This document shows positions 16,424 through 25,286 of a stretch of DNA of 64,000 nt, one piece after another. Each line of letters starts with the position of its first letter. Position 1 is the first letter of the stretch. Under the pieces are notes generated by a model that worked only from the letters and a program-made list of their open reading frames with translations, did not search any database and was not told where the DNA came from. Location: NCBI RefSeq assembly GCF_003019675.1, contig NZ_CP028105.1, forward strand, positions 2,186,282-2,250,281. Reading direction: 5' to 3'. Position numbers and translations under genes: made by a program. Source of the DNA: Fusobacterium ulcerans (GTDB lineage: Bacteria; Fusobacteriota; Fusobacteriia; Fusobacteriales; Fusobacteriaceae).

Positions 16424-17794
16424 ATGAAGAAGATTTTCTATAAAATATTTTTAATACTTGTTATAGTCACATATATGCCTCTTTTTATAATATATGGATT
16501 TCATACTCTGTATGTTAATGATTATATCAAAAATGAAAAAGCTAAGGAACTGAAAGAAATAACTGAATTTGTAAATGTAAATTCTTTTTCAAATGAATAT
16601 AAGAAAAAAATAGAAGAAACAGAAAATATTCAAGTTGATATTGTAGATTTATCAATTGATAGACCAGAAACTTATGTTTTTGAATATCTCAATAACAGAG
16701 ATCTTAAAATTGATTTAGAAAGTATGCGTATTAATCAAATTGCTGTGAGGTATGTAAAAAAAACACATCTTTTGAATAATATATATATTATTAAGAAAGT
16801 AGATAAAGAAAAATATATTTTGATCTCATCATTAATGGTAATACCTGAAGTAATAAACCGTATAATTTTATCTGCATATTTTTATGTGACAGTTCTTATT
16901 ATTCCAGTTGTACTCATGCTGGCATATTTTATTTCTAAAAAAATGTCAGGTCCTATAGTACTTTTAGAAGAAGTATCAAAAAAAATGTCAAATCTTGATT
17001 TTTCAAAAACAATTGAATTTAAAAGCAATGATGAACTTACAATGCTTGGAAAGAATATAAATATCATGGCACAGGCATTAAAAAATAATATAGATGAACT
17101 TAATCTAGTAAATAAACAATTAAAAAAAGAACTTGAGACCAATGAAAATCTTATGAATTCAATAAGTCACGAACTTAAGACTCCTATTGCTATTATAAAC
17201 GGATATATTGAAATGCTTCAGGATAAAATGATTAAAGATCCTAAAGAAATAGAAAAAATATATTCAGTTATGTTTGATGAAGGGATTCATCTTAATAAGA
17301 TGATTAAAGATTTAAATTCTTATCGTAGATATGAAGCTAATTTCTTTGAAGTAGAAAAAAAAGAGATAAAAATAAAAGAGTTTATAGAGGGACTTTTAAA
17401 TAAGTATAGACTTGATATAGAAGAAAGAAAAATAAATCTTACTATAAATATGGAAGATGAAATAATTATAGAAGATTTAGGAAAACTATCAATTATACTG
17501 AATAATCTTTTAACTAATGCAATTACATATACAGACAGCAGAGGGATAATCGAAATAAGCTATAAAAATAAAAATTTAAAGATATCAAATAGTGCAGAAG
17601 ATATTTCAGAAGAAAAATTTGAGAAAATTTTTCAGCCTTTTTATAAATTAGATTCTTCGAGAAATAGGAAATATGGTGGAACAGGATTAGGACTCTCTAT
17701 TGTAAAAAATATTTTAGAACTTCTTCAGCTTAAATATAGTATGAAATTTGACAAGGAGAGAGGTTTTGTTATATTCAATATAGAATTCAGTTAA
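16424..17794 (+). CDS. Sensor histidine kinase
   Basis: A 456-residue membrane kinase paired with the regulator just upstream. Two membrane segments (about 5-27 and 145-168) flank a periplasmic sensor region of some 115 residues with no recognisable fold. A HAMP domain follows, then a HisKA domain with the phosphorylated His249 in SISHELKTP. The ATPase domain carries an N box (NNLLTNAITYT) and a G box (GGTGLGLSIVKN). The signal sensed is unknown. Confidence 0.94.
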   Translation: MKKIFYKIFLILVIVTYMPLFIIYGFHTLYVNDYIKNEKAKELKEITEFVNVNSFSNEYKKKIEETENIQVDIVDLSIDRPETYVFEYLNNRDLKIDLESMRINQIAVRYVKKTHLLNNIYIIKKVDKEKYILISSLMVIPEVINRIILSAYFYVTVLIIPVVLMLAYFISKKMSGPIVLLEEVSKKMSNLDFSKTIEFKSNDELTMLGKNINIMAQALKNNIDELNLVNKQLKKELETNENLMNSISHELKTPIAIINGYIEMLQDKMIKDPKEIEKIYSVMFDEGIHLNKMIKDLNSYRRYEANFFEVEKKEIKIKEFIEGLLNKYRLDIEERKINLTINMEDEIIIEDLGKLSIILNNLLTNAITYTDSRGIIEISYKNKNLKISNSAEDISEEKFEKIFQPFYKLDSSRNRKYGGTGLGLSIVKNILELLQLKYSMKFDKERGFVIFNIEFS

Positions 17795-17813
17795 AATATA
17801 AAAAAGAAGCTTG

Positions 17814-17852
17814 CTTGATAAAGAAAAATTTTGGCAGAGCTTCTTTTTTTAT
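17814..17852. terminator. Bidirectional terminator after the histidine kinase gene
   Basis: AAGAAGCT (17814-17821) pairs with AGCTTCTT (17838-17845). A T-run follows on the plus strand and an A-run precedes, serving the converging ThrE-like operon as well. Confidence 0.8.
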
Positions 17853-18346
17853 TAGAACTTATTTATTTGTTTTTTTAATTTTACAGAATTTCTCAGATTT
17901 ATTTTTTTCTTTATTTTATTGTATCTTCTTATTTTATAATATATTTGAGAAAAAGTAGAAACCAATACGATTCCAACTGTAATAGCAACTGTTATAAGAA
18001 TGGTTTCAGTTCCCTTTGCTACAGCGTCTTCTATTTTATTTTCAACCAGATAGGACATTGTAAAATATACTCCACTTCCAGGTACCAAAGGAATAAGACT
18101 GGCTATCAAAGTAGAGGTAACAGGAGTCTTTAAAAATCTGGCAATTATTTCAGAATATACAGTAATTGCAATTGATGAATATAAAAATGATGATGGTATA
18201 GAGCTTCCATTATATTTAAAGAAAATATACACAGCCCACCCTAAAGCTCCACCTGCACTTGCACAAAATAATTTTTTTCCTTTAAGATTGAATATAATAC
18301 CAAAAGCAAAAGTACTTGTGGCAGCCCATAAAATTTCTAACAGCAT
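17852..18346 (-). CDS. ThrE-type exporter, C-terminal half (ThrE_2/DUF3815)
   Basis: A 164-residue protein with about five membrane segments, including the LIPLVPGSGVYFTM-like turn typical of the smaller ThrE_2 subunit. Threonine/serine exporters are single proteins in Corynebacterium, but here, as in many Firmicutes, they are split into two adjacent genes. The ATG at 18346 is used because a TGGAGG SD sits 7-8 bases upstream. The gene overlaps or abuts the stop of its partner (18348-18350), a sign of translational coupling and of a two-subunit complex. Confidence 0.88.
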   Translation of the reverse strand: MLLEILWAATSTFAFGIIFNLKGKKLFCASAGGALGWAVYIFFKYNGSSIPSSFLYSSIAITVYSEIIARFLKTPVTSTLIASLIPLVPGSGVYFTMSYLVENKIEDAVAKGTETILITVAITVGIVLVSTFSQIYYKIRRYNKIKKKINLRNSVKLKKQINKF

Positions 18347-18347
18347 T

Positions 18348-19103
18348 TTATATACCTCCAAATCTTACAAGGATAAATAGTGCAAATCCAGTACCTATAG
18401 CTAAAGCAGCTCCTACCAGAAAGGCTTCTACAGCACGAGATATTCCTGAAAGAAGATCTCCAGCCACAAGGTCTCTTATAGCATTTGTAAGGGCTATTCC
18501 GGGAACAAGGAGCATGATAGCTCCAATGATTGAATAGGAAACTGTATCTGTGAATCCAATTTTATATGAAAGATAAGAGCAGATTGTACAAATAAATCCT
18601 CCCAAAGTATTTATGAAGAAACTATTTGACTGAAGCCTTGCAGCAAAATCTGATATTACAAATATAAGTCCTCCACTTATAAAGGCACAGCATGCATCAT
18701 TTAATTTACCTTTAAAAAGAAGTGAAAAAGAAAAAGCTCCAAAACAGTAAGCTAAAAAATACATATATTTTTTATAAGGAACTTCTTTATCTATTATACT
18801 TATTTTTTTAGCAAAATCTTCAAAAGAATATTTTTTTATATCTCTTACTAATTGATTTATACTATGGACTTTATTTAAATTTGTAGTTCTGTTAGGAACT
18901 CTTTCAACAGAACAGAAAAGTTCTCCCTTGTAGTTTCTTACAGAGGTAATTATACAGGTTATTGAAACAAAACATTGAGCATTCAGTCCATAATGCCGGC
19001 ATATTCTATTTATTATATCTTCCACTCTATAAGTCTCAGCACCACTTTGCAATGCTATTTTCCCTACTAAGTTAGCTAGTACGAGAACCTTGTTTTCATT
19101 CAT
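18348..19103 (-). CDS. ThrE-type exporter, N-terminal half (DUF1212)
   Basis: A 251-residue protein. A soluble N-terminal domain contains the conserved QSGAETYRVED motif (about residues 18-28) and a second conserved stretch around QCFVSITCIITSV. At least five membrane segments follow, ending in LLVPGIALTNAIRD. This is the larger subunit of the split threonine/serine exporter family, found in the inner membrane. Its SD GGGGAGGAAG is strong. It is transcribed ahead of the small subunit and after the methyltransferase gene, 32 bases downstream of it. Confidence 0.9.
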   Translation of the reverse strand: MNENKVLVLANLVGKIALQSGAETYRVEDIINRICRHYGLNAQCFVSITCIITSVRNYKGELFCSVERVPNRTTNLNKVHSINQLVRDIKKYSFEDFAKKISIIDKEVPYKKYMYFLAYCFGAFSFSLLFKGKLNDACCAFISGGLIFVISDFAARLQSNSFFINTLGGFICTICSYLSYKIGFTDTVSYSIIGAIMLLVPGIALTNAIRDLVAGDLLSGISRAVEAFLVGAALAIGTGFALFILVRFGGI

Positions 19104-19135
19104 AAAATCTTCCTCCCCAAGAATGAAAATATAGA

Positions 19136-19870
19136 TTATTTGAACATTTCTAAAACCTCAGGAGAATATTGTCCATTACTATCATGAGTAAATAATGGAG
19201 GCAGTATTCTAAGTCCAGGTTTACCATATTTAATCCCCTCTACCAATAATATTTTTCCCTCTTTATCAGTTTTAGAATGGCAGAACTGAATTCTTTTGGG
19301 TTCAATAAGATGTTTTTTCATAAGTTCAATTATTTCAATGAGTCTGTCTACTCTATGAACAAGAACGAAATATCCCTTATCTTTTAATAAACCAGCAGCA
19401 GTTTCTATAAGAGTATCGAGTGTAATAGATATTTCATGCCTTGCCAAAGTTAATTGTGTAAGATCATTTAAAAGTTCCTCATTGCCATTAAATTTAAAAA
19501 ATGGAGGATTTGAAACTACCATATCTAAAGTATGAGTAGTAAAATATTTTCTCCAATTTTTCATGTCATCATTAATAATAGTAATTTGATCTTCAAGATT
19601 ATTAAGCTTTATATTTCTTCTAGCAAGGTCACTTGATATTTCCTGTATTTCAATTCCTGTTATTTTTGCTTTTGTTTTTTTAGAAAGAAAAAGGGGGATA
19701 GCTCCATTCCCAGTTCCTAAATCTACAATATTGTTAATATTTTTAGTAATAGACGCAAATTCTGAGATAAGAAGTGAATCTAAAGAAAAAGCGAAATGGT
19801 CAGTTCTTTGTATTATCTTCATATCTTTTTTTAAAAGGTCTATAATAGTTTCAAATTCGTTAGTGATCAT
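19136..19870 (-). CDS. TrmN6/YfiC-like tRNA1(Val) adenine-N6 methyltransferase
   Basis: A class I SAM-dependent methyltransferase of about 244 residues. The SAM-binding loop reads VDLGTGNGAIP, and the catalytic motif NPPFF for N6-adenine methylation follows about 80 residues later. The N-terminal QRTDHFAFSLDSLLIS segment is typical of the YfiC group, which modifies A37 of tRNA1(Val). A GGGAGGG SD lies about 12 bases before the ATG at 19870. An upstream in-frame ATG (19891) overlaps this SD and has none of its own, so the shorter form is preferred with moderate certainty. Confidence 0.85.
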   Translation of the reverse strand: MITNEFETIIDLLKKDMKIIQRTDHFAFSLDSLLISEFASITKNINNIVDLGTGNGAIPLFLSKKTKAKITGIEIQEISSDLARRNIKLNNLEDQITIINDDMKNWRKYFTTHTLDMVVSNPPFFKFNGNEELLNDLTQLTLARHEISITLDTLIETAAGLLKDKGYFVLVHRVDRLIEIIELMKKHLIEPKRIQFCHSKTDKEGKILLVEGIKYGKPGLRILPPLFTHDSNGQYSPEVLEMFK

Positions 19871-19946
19871 AATATGTTTTTTCCCTCCCATTGCATTATA
19901 TCAAATTTAATTATAAATTAAAATTAGAATTTTAAGAAGAGAAAAA

Positions 19947-19992
19947 AAGAGCAGCTGGAATTAAATCTAAAGACGATTTACAGCTGCTTCTT
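19947..19992 (-). terminator. Terminator of the gntP-like gene
   Basis: AAGAGCAGCTG (19947-19957) pairs with CAGCTGCTTCTT (19981-19992), with an inner stem TAAATC/GATTTA. On the minus strand a run of T follows. Confidence 0.85.
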
Positions 19993-20019
19993 ATCAAAAA
20001 AATTGTATTCAATTTTAAA

Positions 20020-21336
20020 TTATACTATTCCCATCATTCCTAAAACTATGGCAGCAGCCAATGCGATCAGAGGAATAACACAAGTAACCATTCCAATATC
20101 GTTGTATGAATCTTTATGAGTCATACCAGTAACTGCAAGAAGAGTTATAACAGCACCGCAATGTGGAAGAGAATCCAATCCACCAGAAGCAATTGTAGCT
20201 ATTCTGTGGAAAGCTTCAACACTTATTCCCTGAGAAGCAGCTATTGCCATATATTGAGGTCCAAGAGCTTCCAAAGCTATTCCCATACCTCCAGAAGATG
20301 AACCTGTAGCTCCTGCAAGAAGAGTTATAGCTAATGCTTCTGAAATTAAAGGACTTGCATCAATTCCTAAAAGCTTATCAGTAAGTACCTGGAATCCTGG
20401 AACAGCTCTAACTACTCCACCAAATCCTACAGCAGCAGCAGTATTAAGAATTGCTATTACTGAACCATTTGCACCTTCATTTAAAGCTTTAATAAAGAAT
20501 TTAGATCTCTTTAAATTTAATAGAGCAACAACAATATTTCCACATAAAAGTGATAATATACTTGCTGGTGTTATAGCCATGCCAGCTTTTTTACTTAATA
20601 TATAAAGTACAAGAACAACTGTAACAAGAGGAACTAAAGAAAGATATTCATTAGGAAGATCTCCTTCTTCTTCTTTTACATTATTTGATGGTTCTACAAA
20701 ACGCTCTCCAGCTTTTACTAATTTTTCCTGCTTCCAATATAGATATAGATATCCACATCCAAGCATTATTAAACCTGCAACTATACCCATAATAGGAGCT
20801 GCATAAGGTGTAGTGTTGAAATATCTTCCAGCAATTATATTATTTAACTGAGGACTTCCAGGAAAAGCTGTCATAGTGAAAGTGAATGCACCAAGTGCAA
20901 TAGCACCAGGAATAAGCTTTCTTGGTAAATCAGCTTCTCTGAAAAGAGATATAGCAAGTGGGTATATAGCAAATACTACAACGAAAAGGCTTACTCCTCC
21001 ATAAGTAAGAACAGCACAACTTACAACAACTCCAAGAAGAGCTCTTTTAGCTCCAACAAATTTTACAAGGAGATGTGCAACTGCACGAGCTGCTCCTGTA
21101 ACATCCATCATTTTTCCAAAAACTGCTCCTAGAAAGAACAGAGGGAACCATGATTTAGTAAATCCAGCCAGAGAACCCATATAATTTTCAGTATATGACT
21201 CCAGTAAAACCTGTCCATTGAATCCAAATCCATATAAAGCAACAACGATAGCTGAAAGTGGAGCTACCCAGATGATAGAATATCCCTTATATGAAAGAAA
21301 AACTAATAATAATAAACCTAAAAGTATACCCAGCAT
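20020..21336 (-). CDS. GntP-family permease (hydroxy-acid/gluconate type)
   Basis: A 438-residue inner-membrane transporter with about 12-14 membrane segments. GntP-family marks include the KSWFPLFFLGAVFGKMM segment, a FPGSPQLNNI loop and TGSSSGGMGIALEALG. Members import gluconate and related hydroxy acids, and some carry D-beta-hydroxybutyrate. The neighbourhood (LysR regulator, CoA-transferase, butyryl-CoA-type enzymes) favours a short-chain hydroxy acid over gluconate; that is inference. A strong SD (GGGAGGAAAA) precedes the ATG. A palindrome TGTATGA-N7-TCATACA lies 160-180 bases upstream. Confidence 0.88.
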   Translation of the reverse strand: MLGILLGLLLLVFLSYKGYSIIWVAPLSAIVVALYGFGFNGQVLLESYTENYMGSLAGFTKSWFPLFFLGAVFGKMMDVTGAARAVAHLLVKFVGAKRALLGVVVSCAVLTYGGVSLFVVVFAIYPLAISLFREADLPRKLIPGAIALGAFTFTMTAFPGSPQLNNIIAGRYFNTTPYAAPIMGIVAGLIMLGCGYLYLYWKQEKLVKAGERFVEPSNNVKEEEGDLPNEYLSLVPLVTVVLVLYILSKKAGMAITPASILSLLCGNIVVALLNLKRSKFFIKALNEGANGSVIAILNTAAAVGFGGVVRAVPGFQVLTDKLLGIDASPLISEALAITLLAGATGSSSGGMGIALEALGPQYMAIAASQGISVEAFHRIATIASGGLDSLPHCGAVITLLAVTGMTHKDSYNDIGMVTCVIPLIALAAAIVLGMMGIV

Positions 21337-21495
21337 ATATTTTTCCTCCCTAAATTTATTTTTTACTCTTCAATAATTTTTAAAAGCAACAAATTAGAAC
21401 AAAACTTATAATTAATATACAAAATGGTCTGATAGTTTTATGCTAAAATCATACTCCAATAAATTAACAAAGTAAAATACTAGAATTTCATTTGC

Positions 21496-21516
21496 TGTAT
21501 GAAAAAAAATCATACA
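21496..21516. promoter_or_regulatory. Palindromic operator, copy 1 (candidate LysR site)
   Basis: TGTATGA (21496-21502), seven A, TCATACA (21510-21516): a perfect 7-7-7 inverted repeat. It lies between the LysR gene end and the gntP-like start. It matches a second copy on the far side of the LysR gene. Confidence 0.6.
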
Positions 21517-21552
21517 AAGTCATAAAAAATGAAATTAAGGGATTAAATGAAA

Positions 21553-22434
21553 TTATAAATCTATATTTTTTACAAATTCAATAAAAAGTTTTATAGCTTT
21601 GGATACATATTTATCTTTTCTTACAATAAGTGCTATGTTCCATGGAAATTCAGGATCTTTGATAGTTAAAAGTCTAATGTTTTTAGAATAGAATTTACTG
21701 AGTATAGGTCGAGGAAGTATACTTATTCCTTGATTAAGAGCTACCATTTCAGCAATAAAATCCCATTGTGAACTAGTACAAATTATGTTTGGTTCAAACC
21801 CAGCCTTAGCACACAAAGCTTTTATTCTGTCATGGAGCATGTATGTTTCATTTAAAATAATAAGAGGCTCATTTTTTATTTCAGCCATAGAAACTTCTTT
21901 TTTAGAAGCTAAAGGATGGTTTTTATGAACAACAACAACATTGTCTGACATAAATACAGGAGTTATGTTAAAGTCTTGAGAGGAGAAAGGAAGAATAACA
22001 ACACCAATATCTATTTCTCCTTTTTCAACTTTATCTTTAACTGTATTAGCTCCAGCTTCAATAACACTTAAATTAATGTTTTTATACATATTTCTAAATT
22101 CTTGAATAGTTGAAGTAAAGTATATAGTACTTATTACTGGAGGAACCCCTACTTTGATATTTCCTTTTTCTAAACTTATACTATCTTGTAATTTAGTAAG
22201 CTGTTCATTAATAACTTTTAGAGCGATGGTACCGTTTTCATAGAGAAGCTGTCCCTCTGGAGTTAATTTAAAAGTTTTGGATGTTCTGTCTATTAAGATA
22301 ATATCTAATTCGCTTTCAAAAGTTTTTATAGCCTTACTTAAAGCAGATTGACATATATAGAGCTTTTTAGAAGCATTTGTAAAACTTTCCTGTCTAGCTA
22401 TTTCTACAAAGTAATTCAAAAGTTTTATATTAAT
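21553..22434 (-). CDS. LysR-family regulator with probable ATT start codon
   Basis: A LysR-type regulator with an N-terminal helix-turn-helix (FTNASKKLYICQSALSKAI) and a substrate-binding domain of about 200 residues. The only standard start in frame is TTG at 22419, which lies 21 bases from the nearest SD and truncates the family's first residues. Five codons earlier, ATT at 22434 sits six bases after GGAGGGGG and would give MNIKLLNYF, matching the usual LysR start. An in-frame stop lies just upstream, so no ATG, GTG or other TTG is available. It is divergent from the CoA-transferase gene and is flanked by matching palindromes, so it probably controls gntP and the CoA-transferase. Confidence 0.87.
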   Translation of the reverse strand: MNIKLLNYFVEIARQESFTNASKKLYICQSALSKAIKTFESELDIILIDRTSKTFKLTPEGQLLYENGTIALKVINEQLTKLQDSISLEKGNIKVGVPPVISTIYFTSTIQEFRNMYKNINLSVIEAGANTVKDKVEKGEIDIGVVILPFSSQDFNITPVFMSDNVVVVHKNHPLASKKEVSMAEIKNEPLIILNETYMLHDRIKALCAKAGFEPNIICTSSQWDFIAEMVALNQGISILPRPILSKFYSKNIRLLTIKDPEFPWNIALIVRKDKYVSKAIKLFIEFVKNIDL

Positions 22435-22841
22435 AAGAATCCCCCTCCTTTTTCAAATAATTAAAATTTGGATTTTTATAGTTTTATTTATACTTAGAGT
22501 ATACCTCTCTAAGGACAGAAAATTAAATACTTTTTTATCATATGCTGTATGAATTAAATTCATAAAAGAAAAAATGAATAATATATAAAACTTATCCACA
22601 GCTCAAGTATTATAACATATTTTTATAAAATAGAAAATTCTCTCCAGCTGAGAAAAAAATATTTAATAAAAAGATAGTAATTTATTTTTGGATACATCTA
22701 TTGACTTTTTCGATAAGTGTGTACTATAATCCTACTAACAAATTAGAATCATATTTGATGTATGAAATGGCATGACTTAGTTCTAAAAAAGAATACAAAA
22801 ATATTCTGATAGGTATTTTTGTAAAAAAGGAGTGAGTTCAC
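22435..22841. promoter_or_regulatory. LysR/CoA-transferase divergent control region
   Basis: Non-coding. It contains the second operator-like palindrome, TGTATGA-N7-TCATAAA (22546-22566). A promoter reads TTGACT (22701-22706), 18 bases, TATAAT (22725-22730). Just after the promoter, TCATA-N7-TATGA (22749-22765) gives the same half-sites in inverted order. The SD AAGGAG precedes the CoA-transferase ATG. Confidence 0.6.
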
Positions 22842-24398
22842 ATGGCTGAGTTTATTAAAGCGTCTCAAGCTGCCAGATTAATAAAAGATGATTCGTTATT
22901 ACTGGTATGTGGTTTTGTAGGGATAGGAAGTCCAGAAGAGATATTCATAGAGATGGAAAAATCTTTTTTGGAAGAAGGAACACCAAAAAATTTAGATCTT
23001 ATGTTTGCTGCTGGATTTGGTGATGGAAAAACAAAAGGGCTGAATCATTTTGCTCATAGAGGAATGATAAAAAAAGCTATAGGGGGACACTGGGGGTTAG
23101 CTCCAGGCCTGGCACAACTGGTAAATAATAATGACATGCAGGGATATAATCTGCCACAGGGAGTAATTGCTCAAATGTTTAGAGATATGGCAGCAGGAAA
23201 ACCTGGAACTATTTCTCATGTTGGATTAGGGACATTTGTGGACCCAGAAATCCAAGGAGGAAAACTTAACAGCATTACAACAAAGGATATTGTTGAAAAA
23301 TTAACATTGAATGGGAGAGAAGTGTTATTTTTTCATGGACAAAAGCCAAATTTTGGTATTTTAAAAGGAACTTCATCAGATGAAGATGGAAATATTTCTT
23401 TTGAGGAAGAACCGTTGACATTGGAAACATTGTCAATAGCAATGGCTGTAAAAAATGCTGGTGGAAAAATAATTGTTCAAGTAAAGAAAAAAGTAGAAAA
23501 CGGAGTAATTCAACCTAAAAATGTAAAAATACCAGGAATATTGGTAGATTACGTAGTAGTTGCAGAAAATCCAGAAAATCATAAGCAAACATTAGCTGAG
23601 GATTTTAATCTTGGATATGTGACTAGAGTTATATCTGATAAACCACAAAAAGTGGAGCCAGTACCATTAGATGAAAGAAAAGTTGTATCAAGAAGATGTG
23701 CAATGCTTCTTTCAAGAGAAAAGAAAATAATAAACTATGGAATAGGAATGCCAGAAGTAATAGCTGCTGTACTGAATGAAGAGGGACAGGAAGAGTATTT
23801 TACTCCAACAGTAGAACCGGGAGCTATCGGTGGAACTCCAGCAGGAGGGCTTAATTTTGGGGCTTCTTTAAATCCTATATGTATAGTAGATCAACCTTAC
23901 CAGTTTGATTTTTATGATGGTGGAGGACTTGACATGGCATTTTTAGGTCTTGCTCAATGTGATGGAGATGGAAATATAAATGTATCTAAGTTTGGACCTA
24001 AAATAGCTGGATGTGGAGGATTTATAAATATAACACAAAATGCAAAAGAGGTAGTATTCTGCGGAACGTTTACAGCAGGAGGATTAAAACTTGAAATAGC
24101 TGATGGAAGTTTAAAAATTCTTCAAGAAGGAAAAATTAAAAAATTTGTTAAAGATGTTGAACAAATTACATTCAGTGGAAAACTGGCAAAAGAAAATAAA
24201 AAGAAAGTAAAGTATGTAACAGAAAGAGCAGTTTTTGAACTAAAACCTGAAGGATTAACATTAGTAGAAATAGCACCTGGAATAGATATAGAAAAAGATA
24301 TATTAGGACAGATGGAATTTAAACCATTGATTTCAGATGAGTTGAAAACTATGGATGCAAAAATATTCAGAGCGGAAAAAATGGGACTAGTATTATAA
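22842..24398 (+). CDS. Acyl-CoA:carboxylate CoA-transferase (YdiF type)
   Basis: A 518-residue family I CoA-transferase with fused alpha and beta halves. The N-terminal half begins SQAARLIKDDSLLLVCGFVG. The beta half carries the catalytic glutamate in TVEPGAIGGTPAGG. Enzymes of this type move CoA between acetate, propionate, butyrate or 3-oxoacids. Beside a LysR regulator and butyryl-CoA-forming enzymes it is likely to release butyrate or activate incoming short-chain acids; direction cannot be judged. It is preceded by a good promoter and candidate LysR sites. About 450 non-coding bases separate it from the next operon. Confidence 0.9.
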   Translation: MAEFIKASQAARLIKDDSLLLVCGFVGIGSPEEIFIEMEKSFLEEGTPKNLDLMFAAGFGDGKTKGLNHFAHRGMIKKAIGGHWGLAPGLAQLVNNNDMQGYNLPQGVIAQMFRDMAAGKPGTISHVGLGTFVDPEIQGGKLNSITTKDIVEKLTLNGREVLFFHGQKPNFGILKGTSSDEDGNISFEEEPLTLETLSIAMAVKNAGGKIIVQVKKKVENGVIQPKNVKIPGILVDYVVVAENPENHKQTLAEDFNLGYVTRVISDKPQKVEPVPLDERKVVSRRCAMLLSREKKIINYGIGMPEVIAAVLNEEGQEEYFTPTVEPGAIGGTPAGGLNFGASLNPICIVDQPYQFDFYDGGGLDMAFLGLAQCDGDGNINVSKFGPKIAGCGGFINITQNAKEVVFCGTFTAGGLKLEIADGSLKILQEGKIKKFVKDVEQITFSGKLAKENKKKVKYVTERAVFELKPEGLTLVEIAPGIDIEKDILGQMEFKPLISDELKTMDAKIFRAEKMGLVL

Positions 24399-24847
24399 TT
24401 TTAAATACTATTTTATCTTATAATTTTGATAAGTGAGAGACCATTGTTCATAAAAATTTCTAACTGATAATTATATTCTTTAAATATATTTTTTCTAAGG
24501 TTAAGAATGAGAAAGGGAGTTTTTTATAATTTGATTATTTTTTAATAATTATAACGCAAAAAATGAACAAAAAAACATAAAGTGCTCCCTAGCTCTTGAC
24601 TTTGAGCTAAAATATTGGTATAACATATAATAGAGTACAATTGACAGGTTGTGTGTATGTAAAAAAAGCATTAGATACATATAAAACAAAATAGTACAAT
24701 TTTCGAACGGAAGTGAACTGAAAATATTTGGTTAATTTTTTTTTGAAAAAGTGCTATAATAAAATATATTTATATCTATATAATATATTTATATCTACTG
24801 TTTTTTTATTAATCAAAGAAATTTATGAATGATGGATTGGAGGGGAT
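24399..24847 (+). promoter_or_regulatory. Intergenic region with promoter of the hydratase-acd-etf operon
   Basis: No gene seen. A promoter reads TTGACT (24596-24601), 17 bases, TATAAC (24619-24624). Its -35 box lies in the loop of the inverted repeat AGCTC/GAGCT (24591-24608), a possible operator. A second weak -10 (TATAAT, 24755-24760) follows. The 16-base sequence aatatatttatatcta is repeated directly at 24763-24778 and 24783-24798. The hydratase gene has SD GGAGGGG. Confidence 0.5.
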
Positions 24848-25252
24848 ATGAATTTCGGAGATTTGAAAATAGGTATGAAGGCTCAAGTTACAAAAACAAT
24901 TACAGAGGCTGATGTTATTCTTTATGCAGGTATCACGTTGGATATAAATCCAGCTCATCTAAATGAAGAACATGCAAAAAAAACTATTTTCAAACACAGG
25001 ATAGCACATGGAATGCTAACTGCAGGTCTAGTATCTGCCGTATTAGGAACAAAACTCCCAGGTGAGGGGAGCATCTACATGGGGCAGGAACTAATGTTCA
25101 CAGCACCAGTTTATTTTGGAGATACTATCACAGCAACTGCTGAGATAATAGAGTTGATTCCAGAAAAAAACAGAGTAATATTATCAACAATATGTACAAA
25201 TCAAGATGGTAAAGAAGTATTAAAAGGTCAAGCAAAAATAATGAAAAAATAG
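24848..25252 (+). CDS. MaoC/PhaJ-like (R)-specific enoyl-CoA hydratase
   Basis: A 134-residue single hot-dog protein. The hydratase 2 motif is present: Asp32 in the segment TLDINPAH and His37, the catalytic pair of (R)-specific enoyl-CoA hydratases, with the conserved RIAHGML helix after it. It interconverts crotonyl-CoA and (R)-3-hydroxybutyryl-CoA in the cytoplasm. It heads an operon with an acyl-CoA dehydrogenase and EtfBA. This differs from the common clostridial arrangement, in which an (S)-specific crotonase is used, and suggests (R)-3-hydroxybutyrate chemistry. Confidence 0.88.
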   Translation: MNFGDLKIGMKAQVTKTITEADVILYAGITLDINPAHLNEEHAKKTIFKHRIAHGMLTAGLVSAVLGTKLPGEGSIYMGQELMFTAPVYFGDTITATAEIIELIPEKNRVILSTICTNQDGKEVLKGQAKIMKK

Positions 25253-25286
25253 TTAGATAACAAAGACTAGTAGGAGGATTAAGATA

